Shown here in pieces: positions 19,641 to 29,796 of a DNA stretch of 64,000 bases. The stretch is taken from the NCBI RefSeq assembly GCF_014750655.1, contig NZ_JABBXD010000012.1:1-64000 (forward strand), given 5' to 3'. The translations under genes were made by a program, and so were the position numbers. The stretch is from Salinimonas profundi (lineage in GTDB: Bacteria > Pseudomonadota > Gammaproteobacteria > Enterobacterales > Alteromonadaceae). Each line of letters opens with the position of its first letter. The stretch's first letter is position 1. The notes beneath the pieces were generated by a model that worked only from the letters and a program-made list of their open reading frames with translations, was not told the origin of the DNA and did no database searches.

Positions 19641-19717
19641 CGGTGAGTGGCGCAGTTTGGTAGCGCACTTGGTTTGGGTCCAAGGGGTCGCAGGTTCAAA
19701 TCCTGTCTCACCGACCA
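19641..19717 (+). tRNA. tRNA-Pro(TGG), copy 1
   Basis: 77 bases with CCA encoded. The acceptor stem CGGTGAG pairs with CTCACCG; the anticodon stem CTTGG/CCAAG encloses TTTGGGT with anticodon TGG; the T arm is normal. It is identical over all 77 bases to the copy at 20106-20182. Confidence 0.97.
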
Positions 19718-19740
19718 CTTAGCTAGCGATGATTCGCCGG

Positions 19741-19817
<77 letters not shown>

Positions 19818-19917
19818 TTTTTAACGCGGGTCAGGTAGCAGGCAAAAGTAGATTTAATACTGACATTATTCAGTTTTTAATGATACACTTGCCGCACGTT
19901 AGCAAGCACCATCTATG

Positions 19918-19993
19918 GTGGGCGTAGCTCAGTTGGTAGAGCCCCGGATTGTGATTCCGGTTGTCGTGGGTTCAAGTCCCATCGTCCACCCCA
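19918..19993 (+). tRNA. tRNA-His(GTG)
   Basis: 76 bases with CCA encoded, plus a genomically encoded G at 19917 that supplies the G(-1) identity base opposite C73. Anticodon loop TTGTGAT with anticodon GTG. Acceptor GTGGGCG/CGTCCAC contains one G-T pair. Confidence 0.97.
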
Positions 19994-20000
19994 CTTTTTC

Positions 20001-20085
20001 GCGGGAGTGGTGGAATTGGTAGACACGCTGGATTTAGGTTCCAGTGCTTCACGGCGTGAGAGTTCAAGTCTCTCCTTCCGCACCA
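20001..20085 (+). tRNA. tRNA-Leu(TAG)
   Basis: 85 bases with CCA encoded and the long variable arm of a class II tRNA (after TCCAG). Acceptor GCGGGAG/CTTCCGC; anticodon loop TTTAGGT with anticodon TAG. Confidence 0.96.
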
Positions 20086-20105
20086 TCGTTTTACATCATA
20101 TATGC

Positions 20106-20182
20106 CGGTGAGTGGCGCAGTTTGGTAGCGCACTTGGTTTGGGTCCAAGGGGTCGCAGGTTCAAATCCTGTCTCACCGACCA
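20106..20182 (+). tRNA. tRNA-Pro(TGG), copy 2
   Basis: 77 bases with CCA encoded, identical to copy 1 at 19641. The order Arg-His-Leu-Pro matches the classic argX-hisR-leuT-proM cluster of enterics, so this copy is the ancestral position and copy 1 is the extra one. Confidence 0.97.
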
Positions 20183-20488
20183 TTATTATCCCATAATGAA
20201 TCATTCTTTCTTCAGATGTAACGCGTCATCCGCGACGTTATTCCTACATTTATCTAGTAAAATCTATCGAATAATCCAAATTGTAGGCTTTGCCTCTCGA
20301 CTCAATTCGCCTCTGGCTGTATACTACCGCGTCTTTTTTTAACCAACGTGTTTTACCAGCGGTTTAATCAGCGGTTAAACAATCGTTAGTAGAGAACCTC
20401 TGACCCGACGTAATTTTGCCTGCAAAGCAGTCAAGGGAAGGGGGCACGAAAACAAAGCGTCAGACAGACGTACAGTTGAGGTAACATA
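20183..20488 (+). other. Leader region between the tRNA cluster and tig
   Basis: No gene is supported. No clear intrinsic terminator follows the last tRNA, so part of tig transcription may read through from it. A separate tig promoter is proposed at 20297-20325, leaving an untranslated leader of about 155 bases. Confidence 0.5.
20297..20325 (+). promoter_or_regulatory. Probable sigma-70 promoter for tig
   Basis: TCGACT (four of six -35 bases) at 20297-20302, a 17-base spacer, and TATACT at 20320-20325 preceded by TG. Transcription would start near 20332. Confidence 0.45.
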
Positions 20489-21793
20489 ATGCAAGTTTCA
20501 GTCGAGACGACCCAGGGTTTAGAACGCCGTCTTACTATTACCGTACCAGCAGACTCTGTTGATTCTGCGGTAAAGTCACGCCTACAGCAATTAGCGAAAA
20601 CTCAGCGCATCAATGGCTTCCGTCCAGGTAAAGTGCCGGTCAGCGTAATCCAAAAGCGTTTTGGTCAAGCTGTTCGTCAGGAAGTTGCTGGCGATGTGAT
20701 GCAACAAAACTTCTATCAGGCCGTTATGCAGGAAAACATTACCCCTGCCGGTATGCCTAAATTTGAACTGACAAAAGACCAGCGTGGCGAAGACCTTGAG
20801 TTTGTTGCGTCATTTGAAGTTTATCCTGAAGTAGAAGTTAAAGGCGTTGACGAGATCGAAATTGAGAAGCCAGTGGTTGAAATCACTGACGAAGACCTCG
20901 ATAACATGATGGAAACGCTGCAAAAGCAACACGCGACGTGGAAAGAAGTAAAGCGTAAAGCGCGTAAAGATGACCGCGTTGTTATCGATTTTGTTGGTAA
21001 GATCGATGGTGAAGAGTTTGACGGCGGTAAAGCCGAAGACTTCACGCTGGAGCTTGGCAAAGGCCGTATGATTCCAGGTTTTGAGAAGCCGCTGGTAGGT
21101 GCCAAAGCGGGTGAAGATGTGACCGTTGAAGTAACGTTCCCTGAAGATTACCACGCCGAAGCGTTGAAAGGGAAAGATGCGGTATTTGATGTTCACGTGA
21201 AAAACGTTGAAGGTCAGCAGCTTCCAGACGTCGATGATGAATTTGCTAAGCTGTTTGGTGTCGAAGAAGGCGGTGTTGACGCGCTAAAGGACGAAGTTCG
21301 CAAAAATATGCAGCGTGAGCTAGACCAAACGCTAAAAGCGAATGTAAAAGAAGATGTGATTGCTAAACTTCTTGAGAAAAATGAGATTGACGTGCCACAG
21401 GCAATGGTTGATCAGGAAGTAAATGCACTGCGTGAGCAGGCGAAGCAACGCTTCAGTCAGCAAGGTGGTGGTCAGAATATGCCAGAGCTGCCAGCAGAAC
21501 TTTTCACCGACAATGCAAAGCGTCGTGTGTCTATTGGTCTGATTCTTGGCGAGATCATCAAAAAGAACGAGCTGAAAGCTGACGAAGAAAAAGTAAATGC
21601 ATTAATCGAAACATCTGCATCTGCATATGAAGATCCGCAGGAAGTTATCGATTACTACAAAAACAACGATGAACTGATGCAGCAAATGCAAAATGTTGCA
21701 TTAGAAGAGCAGGCAATTGAGTGGGTATTGGACAAAGCCAAAACCCAGGAAGTTACCAAAGCTTTTGATGAGGTTATGAACAAACAGGCGTAA
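20489..21793 (+). CDS. tig: Trigger factor
   Basis: Ribosome-associated chaperone and peptidyl-prolyl isomerase of 434 residues, standard length. The ribosome-binding signature GFRPGKVP is at residues 44-51. The FKBP-like PPIase domain (about 150-245, starting at [16 protein letters not shown]) is followed by the C-terminal helical arms. The ATG at 20489 has GAGGTAA upstream. First gene of the order tig-clpP-clpX-lon-hupB-ppiD. Confidence 0.98.
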   Translation: MQVSVETTQGLERRLTITVPADSVDSAVKSRLQQLAKTQRINGFRPGKVPVSVIQKRFGQAVRQEVAGDVMQQNFYQAVMQENITPAGMPKFELTKDQRGEDLEFVASFEVYPEVEVKGVDEIEIEKPVVEITDEDLDNMMETLQKQHATWKEVKRKARKDDRVVIDFVGKIDGEEFDGGKAEDFTLELGKGRMIPGFEKPLVGAKAGEDVTVEVTFPEDYHAEALKGKDAVFDVHVKNVEGQQLPDVDDEFAKLFGVEEGGVDALKDEVRKNMQRELDQTLKANVKEDVIAKLLEKNEIDVPQAMVDQEVNALREQAKQRFSQQGGGQNMPELPAELFTDNAKRRVSIGLILGEIIKKNELKADEEKVNALIETSASAYEDPQEVIDYYKNNDELMQQMQNVALEEQAIEWVLDKAKTQEVTKAFDEVMNKQA

Positions 21794-21835
21794 ATTTACT
21801 CGCACTGTTTGACTTAACCTGTCAGCAACTGCTTA

Positions 21836-21862
21836 AATGCTCGGAGCCTTCCGAGCATTTTT
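21836..21862 (+). terminator. Intrinsic terminator after tig
   Basis: AATGCTCGG (21836-21844) and CCGAGCATT (21851-21859) form a 9-bp stem with an AGCCTT loop and a T-run. clpP starts 30 bases later, so clpPX is likely also served by its own promoter or by read-through. Confidence 0.8.
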
Positions 21863-21891
21863 GTTTTTAACGCTAACAAATCAAGGTAGAT

Positions 21892-22518
21892 ATGATTAAC
21901 CCATTAGAACCACAAAACGCACTGGTGCCTATGGTTGTCGAACAGACATCTAAAGGTGAACGCTCATACGATATTTATTCTCGTCTGCTTAAAGAAAACG
22001 TTATTTTTCTGGTGGGTCAGGTAGAAGATCACATGGCTAACCTGATTGTGGCCCAGATGTTATTTCTGGAAGCGGAAAACCCGGAAAAGGACATCTACCT
22101 GTATATCAACTCACCCGGTGGCTCAGTCACTGCCGGTATGGCGATTTACGATACAATGAATTTTATTAAACCTGATGTCAGCACAGTGTGTGTTGGTCAG
22201 GCAGCCAGCATGGGAGCTTTCCTTCTGTCTGGTGGTGCGAAGGGTAAACGTTATTGTTTGCCAAACTCTCGTGTCATGATTCACCAACCTCTCGGCGGTT
22301 TTCAGGGGCAGGCATCTGACTTTGAAATACATGCGAAGGAAATTCTTTCTATTAAAGAAAAGTTAAACCGATTATTGTCACAACACACGGGTCAGGATTA
22401 TGAGACCGTGGCGCGTGATACTGATCGCGACAATTTCTTAAGCGCAACCGAAGCCAAAGAGTATGGTCTGATCGATCAGGTTTTAACAAATCGATCTGAC
22501 GCCGCTACGACAAAGTAG
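21892..22518 (+). CDS. clpP: ATP-dependent Clp protease proteolytic subunit
   Basis: Serine peptidase forming the 14-subunit barrel that degrades proteins unfolded by ClpX or ClpA. 208 residues. The catalytic triad is Ser106 (QAASMGA), His131 (MIHQPLGG) and Asp180 (DTDRDNF). The N-terminal segment [14 protein letters not shown] includes a short propeptide typical of gammaproteobacteria. It is followed by clpX after 73 bases containing a stable hairpin. Confidence 0.98.
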   Translation: MINPLEPQNALVPMVVEQTSKGERSYDIYSRLLKENVIFLVGQVEDHMANLIVAQMLFLEAENPEKDIYLYINSPGGSVTAGMAIYDTMNFIKPDVSTVCVGQAASMGAFLLSGGAKGKRYCLPNSRVMIHQPLGGFQGQASDFEIHAKEILSIKEKLNRLLSQHTGQDYETVARDTDRDNFLSATEAKEYGLIDQVLTNRSDAATTK

Positions 22519-22531
22519 TATATTATTAAGT

Positions 22532-22572
22532 AGCCCGGACTCCCTCGATATTTTATTTTTTTGAGTCCGGCT
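22532..22572 (+). promoter_or_regulatory. Intercistronic hairpin between clpP and clpX
   Basis: AGCCCGGACTC (22532-22542) pairs with GAGTCCGGCT (22563-22572) apart from one bulged C, around a 20-base AT-rich loop. No T-run follows. It may stabilise clpP mRNA or set the clpP:clpX ratio. Confidence 0.5.
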
Positions 22573-22591
22573 AAGGCAGAGGCATAACGTA

Positions 22592-23869
22592 ATGAGTGAC
22601 AAACAGAACTCTGACGGTGACAACAAATTACTTTACTGCTCGTTTTGCGGCAAAAGCCAGCACGAGGTGAGAAAGCTGATTGCCGGGCCGTCCGTTTTTA
22701 TCTGTGATGAATGTGTCGAATTATGTAACGACATTATTCGTGAAGAAATTAAAGAAATTGCACCTAAGCAAAAGCAGGACGCGCTACCGCGGCCCCATGA
22801 GATTCACTCTCATCTTGATGACTATGTCATTGGGCAGGAGCATGCGAAAAAAGTCTTGTCAGTCGCTGTATATAACCACTATAAGCGCTTACGTCACGGA
22901 GACGTGCATGAAGGCGTGGAACTGGGCAAAAGCAACATTCTGTTAATCGGTCCTACCGGTAGTGGTAAGACACTGCTTGCTGAGACCCTGGCAAGATTGT
23001 TGGATGTACCCTTTACGATGGCCGATGCGACCACCCTGACCGAAGCCGGTTACGTGGGTGAAGATGTTGAAAATATCATACAGAAGCTTTTGCAAAAATG
23101 TGATTACGACGTCGAAAAGGCACAGCGCGGTATCGTTTATATCGACGAGATTGATAAGATTTCACGTAAATCTGACAATCCTTCAATTACTCGTGATGTA
23201 TCCGGTGAAGGTGTTCAACAGGCATTGCTGAAGCTTATTGAGGGTACGGTTGCATCTGTGCCACCTCAGGGCGGAAGAAAGCACCCTCAACAGGAGTTTT
23301 TGCAGGTAGATACCTCTAAAATTCTGTTTATCTGTGGTGGTGCGTTCGCAGGCCTGGATAAGGTGATCGAACAGCGTGCAGCAACTGGTAGTGGTATTGG
23401 TTTTGGCGCGAAGGTCAAGTCGAAAGAAAATCAGCAGGCGGTAAGTGAGCTGTTCAAACAGGTAGAGCCTGAAGACCTGGTCAAGTACGGGCTGATTCCT
23501 GAATTTATCGGTCGCCTGCCTGTTGTTACCAGTTTAGAAGAACTCAACGAAGAAGCCTTGATTCAGATTCTGCGCGAACCTAAAAACGCTATTACTAAAC
23601 AGTATGGTGCGTTGTTCGCGTTGGAAGATGTTGAGCTTGAATTCAGAGACGACGCGCTTCACGCGATTGCTAAAAAAGCAATGAACCGTAAAACGGGCGC
23701 CCGTGGTCTGCGTTCCATCGTCGAAGGTGTTTTACTTGATACGATGTACGATCTGCCATCGACGAACGATGTGAAAAAGGTCGTGATTGACGAGACGGTG
23801 ATTCGGGGCGAGTCCAAACCGATTCTTATTTATGAGAATTCAGACAATAAGAAAGCTGCATCTGAATAA
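22592..23869 (+). CDS. clpX: Clp protease ATP-binding subunit ClpX
   Basis: AAA+ unfoldase that recognises tagged substrates (for example ssrA) and feeds ClpP. 425 residues. The N-terminal zinc-binding domain shows CSFCGK and CDECVELC. Walker A is GPTGSGKT, Walker B is [10 protein letters not shown], and a sensor 2 RGLRSIVEG is near residue 370. The IGF loop that docks on ClpP is seen as [10 protein letters not shown]. Ends before a strong terminator. Confidence 0.98.
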   Translation: MSDKQNSDGDNKLLYCSFCGKSQHEVRKLIAGPSVFICDECVELCNDIIREEIKEIAPKQKQDALPRPHEIHSHLDDYVIGQEHAKKVLSVAVYNHYKRLRHGDVHEGVELGKSNILLIGPTGSGKTLLAETLARLLDVPFTMADATTLTEAGYVGEDVENIIQKLLQKCDYDVEKAQRGIVYIDEIDKISRKSDNPSITRDVSGEGVQQALLKLIEGTVASVPPQGGRKHPQQEFLQVDTSKILFICGGAFAGLDKVIEQRAATGSGIGFGAKVKSKENQQAVSELFKQVEPEDLVKYGLIPEFIGRLPVVTSLEELNEEALIQILREPKNAITKQYGALFALEDVELEFRDDALHAIAKKAMNRKTGARGLRSIVEGVLLDTMYDLPSTNDVKKVVIDETVIRGESKPILIYENSDNKKAASE

Positions 23870-23881
23870 ATGTATGTGATT

Positions 23882-23909
23882 AAAAAAACCGGCTAAGGCC
23901 GGTTTTTTT
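23882..23909. terminator. Terminator after clpX
   Basis: ACCGGC/GCCGGT stem with a TAAG loop, flanked by A- and T-runs of seven. Confidence 0.88.
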
Positions 23910-24431
23910 ATGTCCGGTAATAATACAGAGCGCGTTCAGAATAAAGCTGCCAGGCAAGATTGATTAAAGTGAGTATTGTGAATCACTTCTGTTTTTTTAT
24001 TCGATAAGTAAAGTCTTAAGCAACATTCGGTGTGTTCGTGCTTAAAGTGATAACTTGTGCTGACAAACCGGCAGTGGTCAAAGAGGGGATTAATACGGTA
24101 AGTGACCTGAGATTCGCATAGTATCAGCATGTTATGTCATACCTGTTAGCAATTGCTTCTTGTATCGCTGCTCATGGGTTCGTGAGGCAGTTGTCTCACT
24201 TCACCACCGCACAATATGCTTTTCTTTATGCAAAGTTACTCCGCTAATTCATTGCGTTGTTTTAATTTTAATCATGCGATATTCATATCTGAACAAATAG
24301 GCACAATTGTATTGCCTTTAGGTTTCAAATAGTTAAAAGTGAATATGCAAAGTACGCAAAAGCGTTTTGGCGCTTATAGATTATAAAAATGACAATAAAT
24401 GATATTTATTGTGCCAATCTCGCCGCCTGGG
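23910..24431. other. Long AT-rich non-coding region upstream of lon
   Basis: About 520 bases with no supported gene on either strand. It contains dyads: AGGCA/TGCCT near 24299-24317 with a 9-base spacer, and a perfect 8-bp pair ACAATAAA (24392-24399) / TTTATTGT (24405-24412) about 20 bases upstream of the lon promoter. The second has the look of an operator. Confidence 0.45.
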
Positions 24432-24459
24432 TTTGAACTTTGCTGTTGTAACCCCATAT
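24432..24459 (+). promoter_or_regulatory. Heat-shock (sigma-32 type) promoter of lon
   Basis: TTTGAA (24432-24437) and CCCCATAT (24452-24459) are separated by 14 bases, matching the RpoH consensus CTTGAA - 13 to 16 bases - CCCCATNT. The lon ATG lies 33 bases after it. lon is a classic RpoH target, which supports the assignment. Confidence 0.75.
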
Positions 24460-24491
24460 AAATCGACATTAGTAACCAATAGAGTATTCGT

Positions 24492-26846
24492 ATGACAGCT
24501 GAGCGTGAAAATCGCATTGAGATCCCCGTACTGGCGTTACGGGACGTCGTGGTCTATCCACATATGGTCATACCCCTATTTGTTGGTCGTGAAAAATCTA
24601 TCCGCTGCCTGGAAGCGGCGATGGAAAACGACAAACAAATCTTTCTGGTAGCCCAAAAGGATGCCAGTGTAGATGAGCCTGAAACGGATGACATTTATAG
24701 CGTTGGCACCATTGCCACTATTCTGCAACTTTTGAAATTACCCGACGGTACGGTAAAGGTACTGGTTGAGGGTAATGTTCGCGGCGAAATTAACGAGTAT
24801 ACCCAGTCTGAGCCTTACTACACAGCAAGTGTGGATAAGGTAGCTGATGAAGCCATTGCTGAAAATGAGCAGGAAGTATTGATTCGCTCGGCAGTCTCGC
24901 AGTTTGAAGGCTACGTAAAACTCAACAAAAAAATCCCGCCTGAAGTATTAACCTCGCTTAACGGTATCGATGATGCTGCGCGCCTGGCCGATACGATGGC
25001 AGCGCATATGCCGCTAAAGCTGACCGAAAAACAAAAAGTGCTGGAGATGAAAGGGGTGAACGAACGCCTTGAATATCTGATGGCATTGATGGAAGGCGAA
25101 ATCGACCTGCTGCAGGTAGAAAAGAAAATTCGTACCCGCGTCAAAAAGCAAATGGAAAAAAGTCAGCGCGAGTATTATCTGAACGAGCAAATGAAAGCGA
25201 TTCAGAAAGAACTGGGCGAAATGGACGATGCCCCGGACGAATTTGAGGCGCTCAGCAACAAAATTACTGAATCGAAGATGCCCAAAGAGGCCGAAGAAAA
25301 AGCCCGGGCAGAACTGCAGAAGCTTAAAATGATGTCGCCGATGTCAGCTGAAGCGACCGTTGTGCGCAGCTACATTGAGTGGCTAACTGGCGTACCGTGG
25401 CAAAAACGCAGCCCCGTCAAGCGTGACCTTGAGCGGGCTGAAAAAGTTTTGAATGCAGACCATTATGGGCTTGAAAAGGTCAAAGAGCGCATTATCGAAT
25501 ATCTTGCTGTTCAACAGCGGGTTAAGAAACTCAAAGGTCCGATTCTATGTCTCGTCGGTCCACCCGGGGTGGGCAAAACCTCACTGGGCCAGTCTGTTGC
25601 CAAGGCAACCGGCAGAAAATATGTGCGTATGGCTCTGGGCGGCGTGCGCGATGAGGCTGAAATCCGTGGTCACCGCCGTACCTACATTGGCTCAATGCCC
25701 GGTAAGCTGATTCAGAATATGACAAAAGTCGGGGTCAAAAACCCGCTGTTTCTGTTAGATGAAATCGACAAAATGTCTGCCGATATGCGCGGTGATCCTG
25801 CTTCAGCGTTGCTGGAGGTACTGGATCCTGAACAGAACAATAGTTTTTCAGACCATTATCTGGAAGTCGATTATGATCTGTCTGATGTGATGTTTGTTGC
25901 AACGTCAAACAGTATGAACATTCCCGGTCCCCTGTTAGACAGAATGGAGGTTATCCGCCTGTCAGGGTATACCGAAGATGAGAAGCTTAATATTGCAACT
26001 GGCCATTTAATTGGCAAACAAATGGAGCGCAACGGGCTTAAAGAAGATGAGCTGGAGATTACTGAGTCAGCCATTATCGGTATTATCCGTTACTACACGC
26101 GTGAAGCCGGTGTTCGTAATCTTGAGCGGGAGATATCAAAAGTTTGTCGCAAAGCGGTAAAAGATATTTTGTTATCAAAGAGCAAGGATAAGGTCGTTGT
26201 CACACAGGATAACCTTAAAGACTACCTTGGTGTGCAGCGCCATGACTACGGCAAAGCAGACAAAGAAAATCAAATTGGACAGGTGACCGGCCTGGCCTGG
26301 ACACAGGTGGGTGGAGATTTACTGACAATCGAAACCAGCACCGTGCCCGGTAAGGGAAAGATGACGTCGACCGGTTCGCTTGGCGACGTCATGCAGGAAT
26401 CAATTAAAGCTGCAATGACCGTCGTCAGAAGTCGTGCTAAAAAACTTCGTATTAATGAAGATTTTTATGAAAAACGGGATATTCACGTTCATGTGCCTGA
26501 AGGTGCGACGCCTAAAGATGGGCCAAGTGCAGGTATTGCAATGTGCACTGCGCTGGTTTCATCGTTAACCGGTAACCCGGTCAAGTGCGATGTCGCCATG
26601 ACGGGGGAGATTACGCTTCGTGGTGAAGTCCTGGCAATTGGTGGTTTAAAAGAGAAGCTACTTGCTGCACATCGCGGCGGTATCAAAACGGTTGTTATCC
26701 CACAGGAGAACGAGCGCGACCTGGAAGAGATTCCGGATAATGTTAAAGAAGCCTTATCTATTCACCCGGTTAAATGGATTGATGAGGTACTCGACATTGC
26801 GTTACAGGAACCCGTGGAATCTTTCGAAGTGGTAACACAAAATTAA
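24492..26846 (+). CDS. lon: ATP-dependent Lon protease
   Basis: Homohexameric AAA+ serine protease degrading misfolded and regulatory proteins. 784 residues, the same length as E. coli Lon. N-terminal substrate-binding domain (1-300), Walker [10 protein letters not shown] (about 355), Walker [10 protein letters not shown], and the Ser-Lys dyad: Ser in PKDGPSAG near residue 679 and Lys in [11 protein letters not shown] near 722. No frameshift or missing motif. Confidence 0.99.
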   Translation: MTAERENRIEIPVLALRDVVVYPHMVIPLFVGREKSIRCLEAAMENDKQIFLVAQKDASVDEPETDDIYSVGTIATILQLLKLPDGTVKVLVEGNVRGEINEYTQSEPYYTASVDKVADEAIAENEQEVLIRSAVSQFEGYVKLNKKIPPEVLTSLNGIDDAARLADTMAAHMPLKLTEKQKVLEMKGVNERLEYLMALMEGEIDLLQVEKKIRTRVKKQMEKSQREYYLNEQMKAIQKELGEMDDAPDEFEALSNKITESKMPKEAEEKARAELQKLKMMSPMSAEATVVRSYIEWLTGVPWQKRSPVKRDLERAEKVLNADHYGLEKVKERIIEYLAVQQRVKKLKGPILCLVGPPGVGKTSLGQSVAKATGRKYVRMALGGVRDEAEIRGHRRTYIGSMPGKLIQNMTKVGVKNPLFLLDEIDKMSADMRGDPASALLEVLDPEQNNSFSDHYLEVDYDLSDVMFVATSNSMNIPGPLLDRMEVIRLSGYTEDEKLNIATGHLIGKQMERNGLKEDELEITESAIIGIIRYYTREAGVRNLEREISKVCRKAVKDILLSKSKDKVVVTQDNLKDYLGVQRHDYGKADKENQIGQVTGLAWTQVGGDLLTIETSTVPGKGKMTSTGSLGDVMQESIKAAMTVVRSRAKKLRINEDFYEKRDIHVHVPEGATPKDGPSAGIAMCTALVSSLTGNPVKCDVAMTGEITLRGEVLAIGGLKEKLLAAHRGGIKTVVIPQENERDLEEIPDNVKEALSIHPVKWIDEVLDIALQEPVESFEVVTQN

Positions 26847-27163
26847 GGTTGCAATGGCTGAAACGCTTGCCAGGCAAGGTGAGGCAGCTATTTCGCTGTA
26901 ATTTTTGGTTAAAAAGTGAACGATATGGCCAATTTCCTTCACTTTTTTTCAAAATAGGGCTTTCAAGCGCCATAAGTTGTGATACCTTTACTTTGTACTC
27001 GCTTGAAGCCTTGTCTCTAAAGGGATGCAGCGACTCACTAAAAATTAACTATCTGTAACACAGTGCTTGATTATCGTTATCAAGCTTGTTTAAACGTTCC
27101 GATAATTAATTCGATAATTGTTTCGGACAAACAGTATAATAACAAACGAAGGGGATCATAATT
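26847..27163. other. lon-hupB intergenic region with hupB control elements
   Basis: No gene is supported. It contains a weak terminator (26911-26949), a 6-bp dyad CTTGAT/ATCAAG (27066-27084), two copies of CGATAATT (27100-27107 and 27112-27119) and a consensus -10 TATAAT (27135-27140) without a good -35. The paired repeats suggest binding of a regulator at the hupB promoter. Confidence 0.45.
26911..26949 (+). terminator. Possible terminator after lon
   Basis: AAAAAGTGAA and TTCACTTTTTTT pair around a loop of about 17 bases with a trailing T-run. The stem is AT rich and weak. Confidence 0.45.
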
Positions 27164-27436
27164 GTGAACAAGTCTCAACTCATCGACCAAATCGCTGCTG
27201 GTGCGGACATCTCTAAAGCGGCTGCTGGCCGTGCTCTTGACGCATTCACTGATGCAGTAACTGCAGCGCTTAAAGACGGTGACCAAGTTGCACTAGTCGG
27301 TTTCGGTACATTTGCTGTTCGTGAACGTTCAGCGCGCAGTGGCCGTAACCCTCAAACTGGTGAGACTATTCAAATCGCAGCAGCTAAAGTTCCTTCTTTC
27401 AAAGCAGGTAAAGCTTTAAAAGACGCGTGTAACTAA
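27164..27436 (+). CDS. hupB: DNA-binding protein HU-beta
   Basis: 90-residue histone-like nucleoid protein. N-terminal helices [23 protein letters not shown], the [13 protein letters not shown] beta region and the DNA-binding arm [13 protein letters not shown] with the intercalating Pro are all present. The start is GTG with AAGGGGA eight bases upstream. Located after lon as in most gammaproteobacteria, and followed by ppiD. Confidence 0.98.
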   Translation: MNKSQLIDQIAAGADISKAAAGRALDAFTDAVTAALKDGDQVALVGFGTFAVRERSARSGRNPQTGETIQIAAAKVPSFKAGKALKDACN

Positions 27437-27450
27437 GCGCACAAAATTTT

Positions 27451-27484
27451 AAAAAGGCGATGGTTTTTACCATCGCCTTTTTTA
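27451..27484. terminator. Terminator after hupB
   Basis: GGCGATGG (27456-27463) and CCATCGCC (27470-27477) form a perfect 8-bp stem, flanked by five As and a T-run. Confidence 0.88.
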
Positions 27485-27690
27485 TTTCTGCATTTCGAAA
27501 GGCAGGCAATAATACAAACGGTATTCGCATGTTACGCAGTCGCATACACATTTTTGTCAAAGGAAAACCATCGCGTTTTTGTGTGTAATCGCGCTATAAT
27601 CCTGCCTTATTTGTTGGCGTTCTAAACATAATGCTGCGACAAGCGGCTAACGCTGACATAAGTGGTAAGCAACGGAGTTGAAATAAAATC

Positions 27691-29577
27691 ATGCTAGAAA
27701 GAATCAGAGAAGGTTCTCAAAGCCCGTGGGCAATGATTATCATCGGCCTGGTGGTATTGAGTTTCGTCTTTGCCGGTGTAGGCAGCTACCTGAGCTCTTC
27801 TGGTGGCACGGCAGTCGCTACCGTCAATGGCGATGAAATTGGCCAAAACGAATTAGAGCGTGCCTATCAAAGTCAGCGCGCTCAGATGGAAAGCCAATAC
27901 GGTGAAGATATTGCGGCGATGTTCGCAGATGAAAATTACCTTAAACAATTTCGCAGTAATGTTTTACAAAGCCTGATCAATAACAAGCTGGTAGAGCAGA
28001 AAGCTGAAGAGATGGGGCTGCGTGTAGGTGATGACCAGATACGTCAGACCATCAAAGACATGCAGGGCTTTCAGACAGCCGGGCAGTTTGATAACGAGCG
28101 CTATCTTGCTGTGTTACGGCAGAACGGTTTCAGCCCGGCGCAATTTCGGGATTATTTACGCGTAGAATTAACCCGCGAACAGCTTACCCGTGCACTTCAG
28201 GCCTCGTCATTTGCCCTGGATGGTGAGACGCAGCGTGCCTGGCAGCTGCAATCACAGATTCGCGGTGGCCGCTACTTTATTGTGGATGCCAAAAACTTTG
28301 CTGACAGCGTCACTATCTCAGATGAAGATATCAACAATTTTTACGAGCAGAATATCGCTGCATTTGATACGCAGGAAAAAGTCAATATCGCGTATGTCAC
28401 GCTTTCTGTTGATGATGTGATGAAAGACGTAGATGTAAGCGATGAAGAAGTTGAAACATTCTACGAAGACAATAAAGACCAGTACCACACAGAAGAAGAA
28501 CGTCGCGTTTCGCACATTCTCATCGAAGTCGGTGAGGACAAAGAAGCTGCAGAACAACAGGCAGAGAAGCTCAGACAGTCAATCGAAGATGGTGCTGACT
28601 TTGCTGAGGTAGCCAAGCAAAGCTCTGCTGATACATTTTCTGCAGAAAATGGTGGCGATTTGGATTACATCACGCGCGATATGATGGAGCCTGCATTTGA
28701 AGAAGCAGCTTTCAATCTTGAGGAAGGTGAGGTGTCTGATGTGGTTGAAACAGAGTTTGGCTACCACATCATCAAGCTTACCGATATCAAGCCAGAGCAA
28801 GTAACAGAATTGGCAGACGTTGAGGAAAAGGTTCGCGAGACATTGCTTAATGACAAGGCAATGGAGCGTTTCTATGAGTTGCGTAGTCGCATGGACGAAG
28901 TAGCCTTCGAGATGCCAGAGACATTGGATGATGTAGCAGGTATCGCTAATCAACCTGTCGAAGAAACAGGCCTGTTTACACGCTCAGATGCACCAGAGGT
29001 AATGAGTAATCCTGCGGTGCTGAACGCTGCGTTTTCTGCCGAGCAGATTGAAGATCGTATGAACAGTGAAGTGATCGAACTGGATAACGAAACGGTCATG
29101 GTGCTGAGAGTCAAAGCACACGAACCACAGCGTACGCGTGAGCTGGCTGAGGTGAAGGCGCAGATTGAACGCCAGCTGCAGGCAGAACGTTTACAGGAGG
29201 CAGCGGCTGCCTGGGCTCAGGATGCTGTGGCGAAACTTAATGCCGGCGAAGATATTTCATCAATGCTGGAGCAATATGGATTATCATGGCAGGACGCTGA
29301 GTCTGTTAGCCGAGGACAAAGCGAGCTTCCTCGTAATTTGGTTCAGACGCTATTTTCTTTGTCTGAGCAGGAAGGTGAGAAAGCCGGTTCTGCGAAGCTG
29401 GCTTCAGGTAATGTGGGTGTTATAGAGCTACAGAGTATTCAACAGGCTGAAGCACCTGATGAAGAGCTGGCAAGCACCATTCGTCAGCGTCTGGGCGCTG
29501 CGTATGGTCAAAGCACTTACCAAAGCTTTATTAATGGATTACGTGAAAACGCTGAAATAGAAGTGCTTACCCAGTAA
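27691..29577 (+). CDS. ppiD: Peptidyl-prolyl isomerase D (periplasmic chaperone)
   Basis: Inner-membrane-anchored periplasmic folding factor located at the exit of the SecYEG translocon. 628 residues. A single TM helix (about 14-34, AMIIIGLVVLSFVFAGVGSYL) is followed by a SurA-like N-terminal chaperone region. One parvulin domain (about 265-360, from RRVSHILIEVGED to FGYHIIKL) is followed by a C-terminal helical region. E. coli PpiD is 623 residues. A TATAAT at 27595-27600 probably belongs to its promoter. Ends before a bidirectional terminator. Confidence 0.96.
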   Translation: MLERIREGSQSPWAMIIIGLVVLSFVFAGVGSYLSSSGGTAVATVNGDEIGQNELERAYQSQRAQMESQYGEDIAAMFADENYLKQFRSNVLQSLINNKLVEQKAEEMGLRVGDDQIRQTIKDMQGFQTAGQFDNERYLAVLRQNGFSPAQFRDYLRVELTREQLTRALQASSFALDGETQRAWQLQSQIRGGRYFIVDAKNFADSVTISDEDINNFYEQNIAAFDTQEKVNIAYVTLSVDDVMKDVDVSDEEVETFYEDNKDQYHTEEERRVSHILIEVGEDKEAAEQQAEKLRQSIEDGADFAEVAKQSSADTFSAENGGDLDYITRDMMEPAFEEAAFNLEEGEVSDVVETEFGYHIIKLTDIKPEQVTELADVEEKVRETLLNDKAMERFYELRSRMDEVAFEMPETLDDVAGIANQPVEETGLFTRSDAPEVMSNPAVLNAAFSAEQIEDRMNSEVIELDNETVMVLRVKAHEPQRTRELAEVKAQIERQLQAERLQEAAAAWAQDAVAKLNAGEDISSMLEQYGLSWQDAESVSRGQSELPRNLVQTLFSLSEQEGEKAGSAKLASGNVGVIELQSIQQAEAPDEELASTIRQRLGAAYGQSTYQSFINGLRENAEIEVLTQ

Positions 29578-29595
29578 GCACGATCGGCGAATAAG

Positions 29596-29624
29596 AAAGG
29601 TGTGCTTAGGCACACCTTTTTTTT
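29596..29624. terminator. Terminator after ppiD
   Basis: GGTGTGC (29599-29605) and GCACACC (29610-29616) with a TTAG loop and eight Ts. It also lies just beyond the stop codon of the convergent small ORF at 29626-29796. Confidence 0.88.
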
Positions 29625-29625
29625 G

Positions 29626-29796
29626 CTAGTGTGTGAGAAAAAGCATCAGCGAATAAAAAGCAGCGATCACAGAAGATACTATCAGAATATACAAGAAACC
29701 CTGTTTACCCTGTTCAAAGGTAAATTTGTTAAGCCGCAGATATATAATCCACAGTACACAAAGAATAAGTGGCACCAATACAATAATCTTAAGCAC
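29626..29796 (-). CDS. Small two-helix membrane protein, unnamed
   Basis: Predicted 56-residue protein, not in a recognised family. Reading from GTG at 29796 it begins MLKIIVLVPLILCVLWIIYL (first TM helix, about residues 3-20). A polar loop RLNKFTFEQGKQG follows, then a second helix (about 34-54) ending FLTH. The hairpin pattern, positive residues in the loop and a stop just before a shared terminator support real coding. A moderate AAGAGA lies ten bases before the GTG. The frame is open about 30 codons further upstream but with no ATG. The main doubt is the lack of a known homologue to compare. Confidence 0.6.
   Translation of the reverse strand: MLKIIVLVPLILCVLWIIYLRLNKFTFEQGKQGFLYILIVSSVIAAFYSLMLFLTH

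Noticed and set aside
23936..24130. 64-codon minus-strand frame upstream of lon
   Set aside because: No start signal, Cys/His-rich composition typical of chance frames and no terminator or promoter context.
26849..27058. 69-codon plus-strand frame after lon
   Set aside because: Runs through the probable lon terminator; no recognisable protein features.
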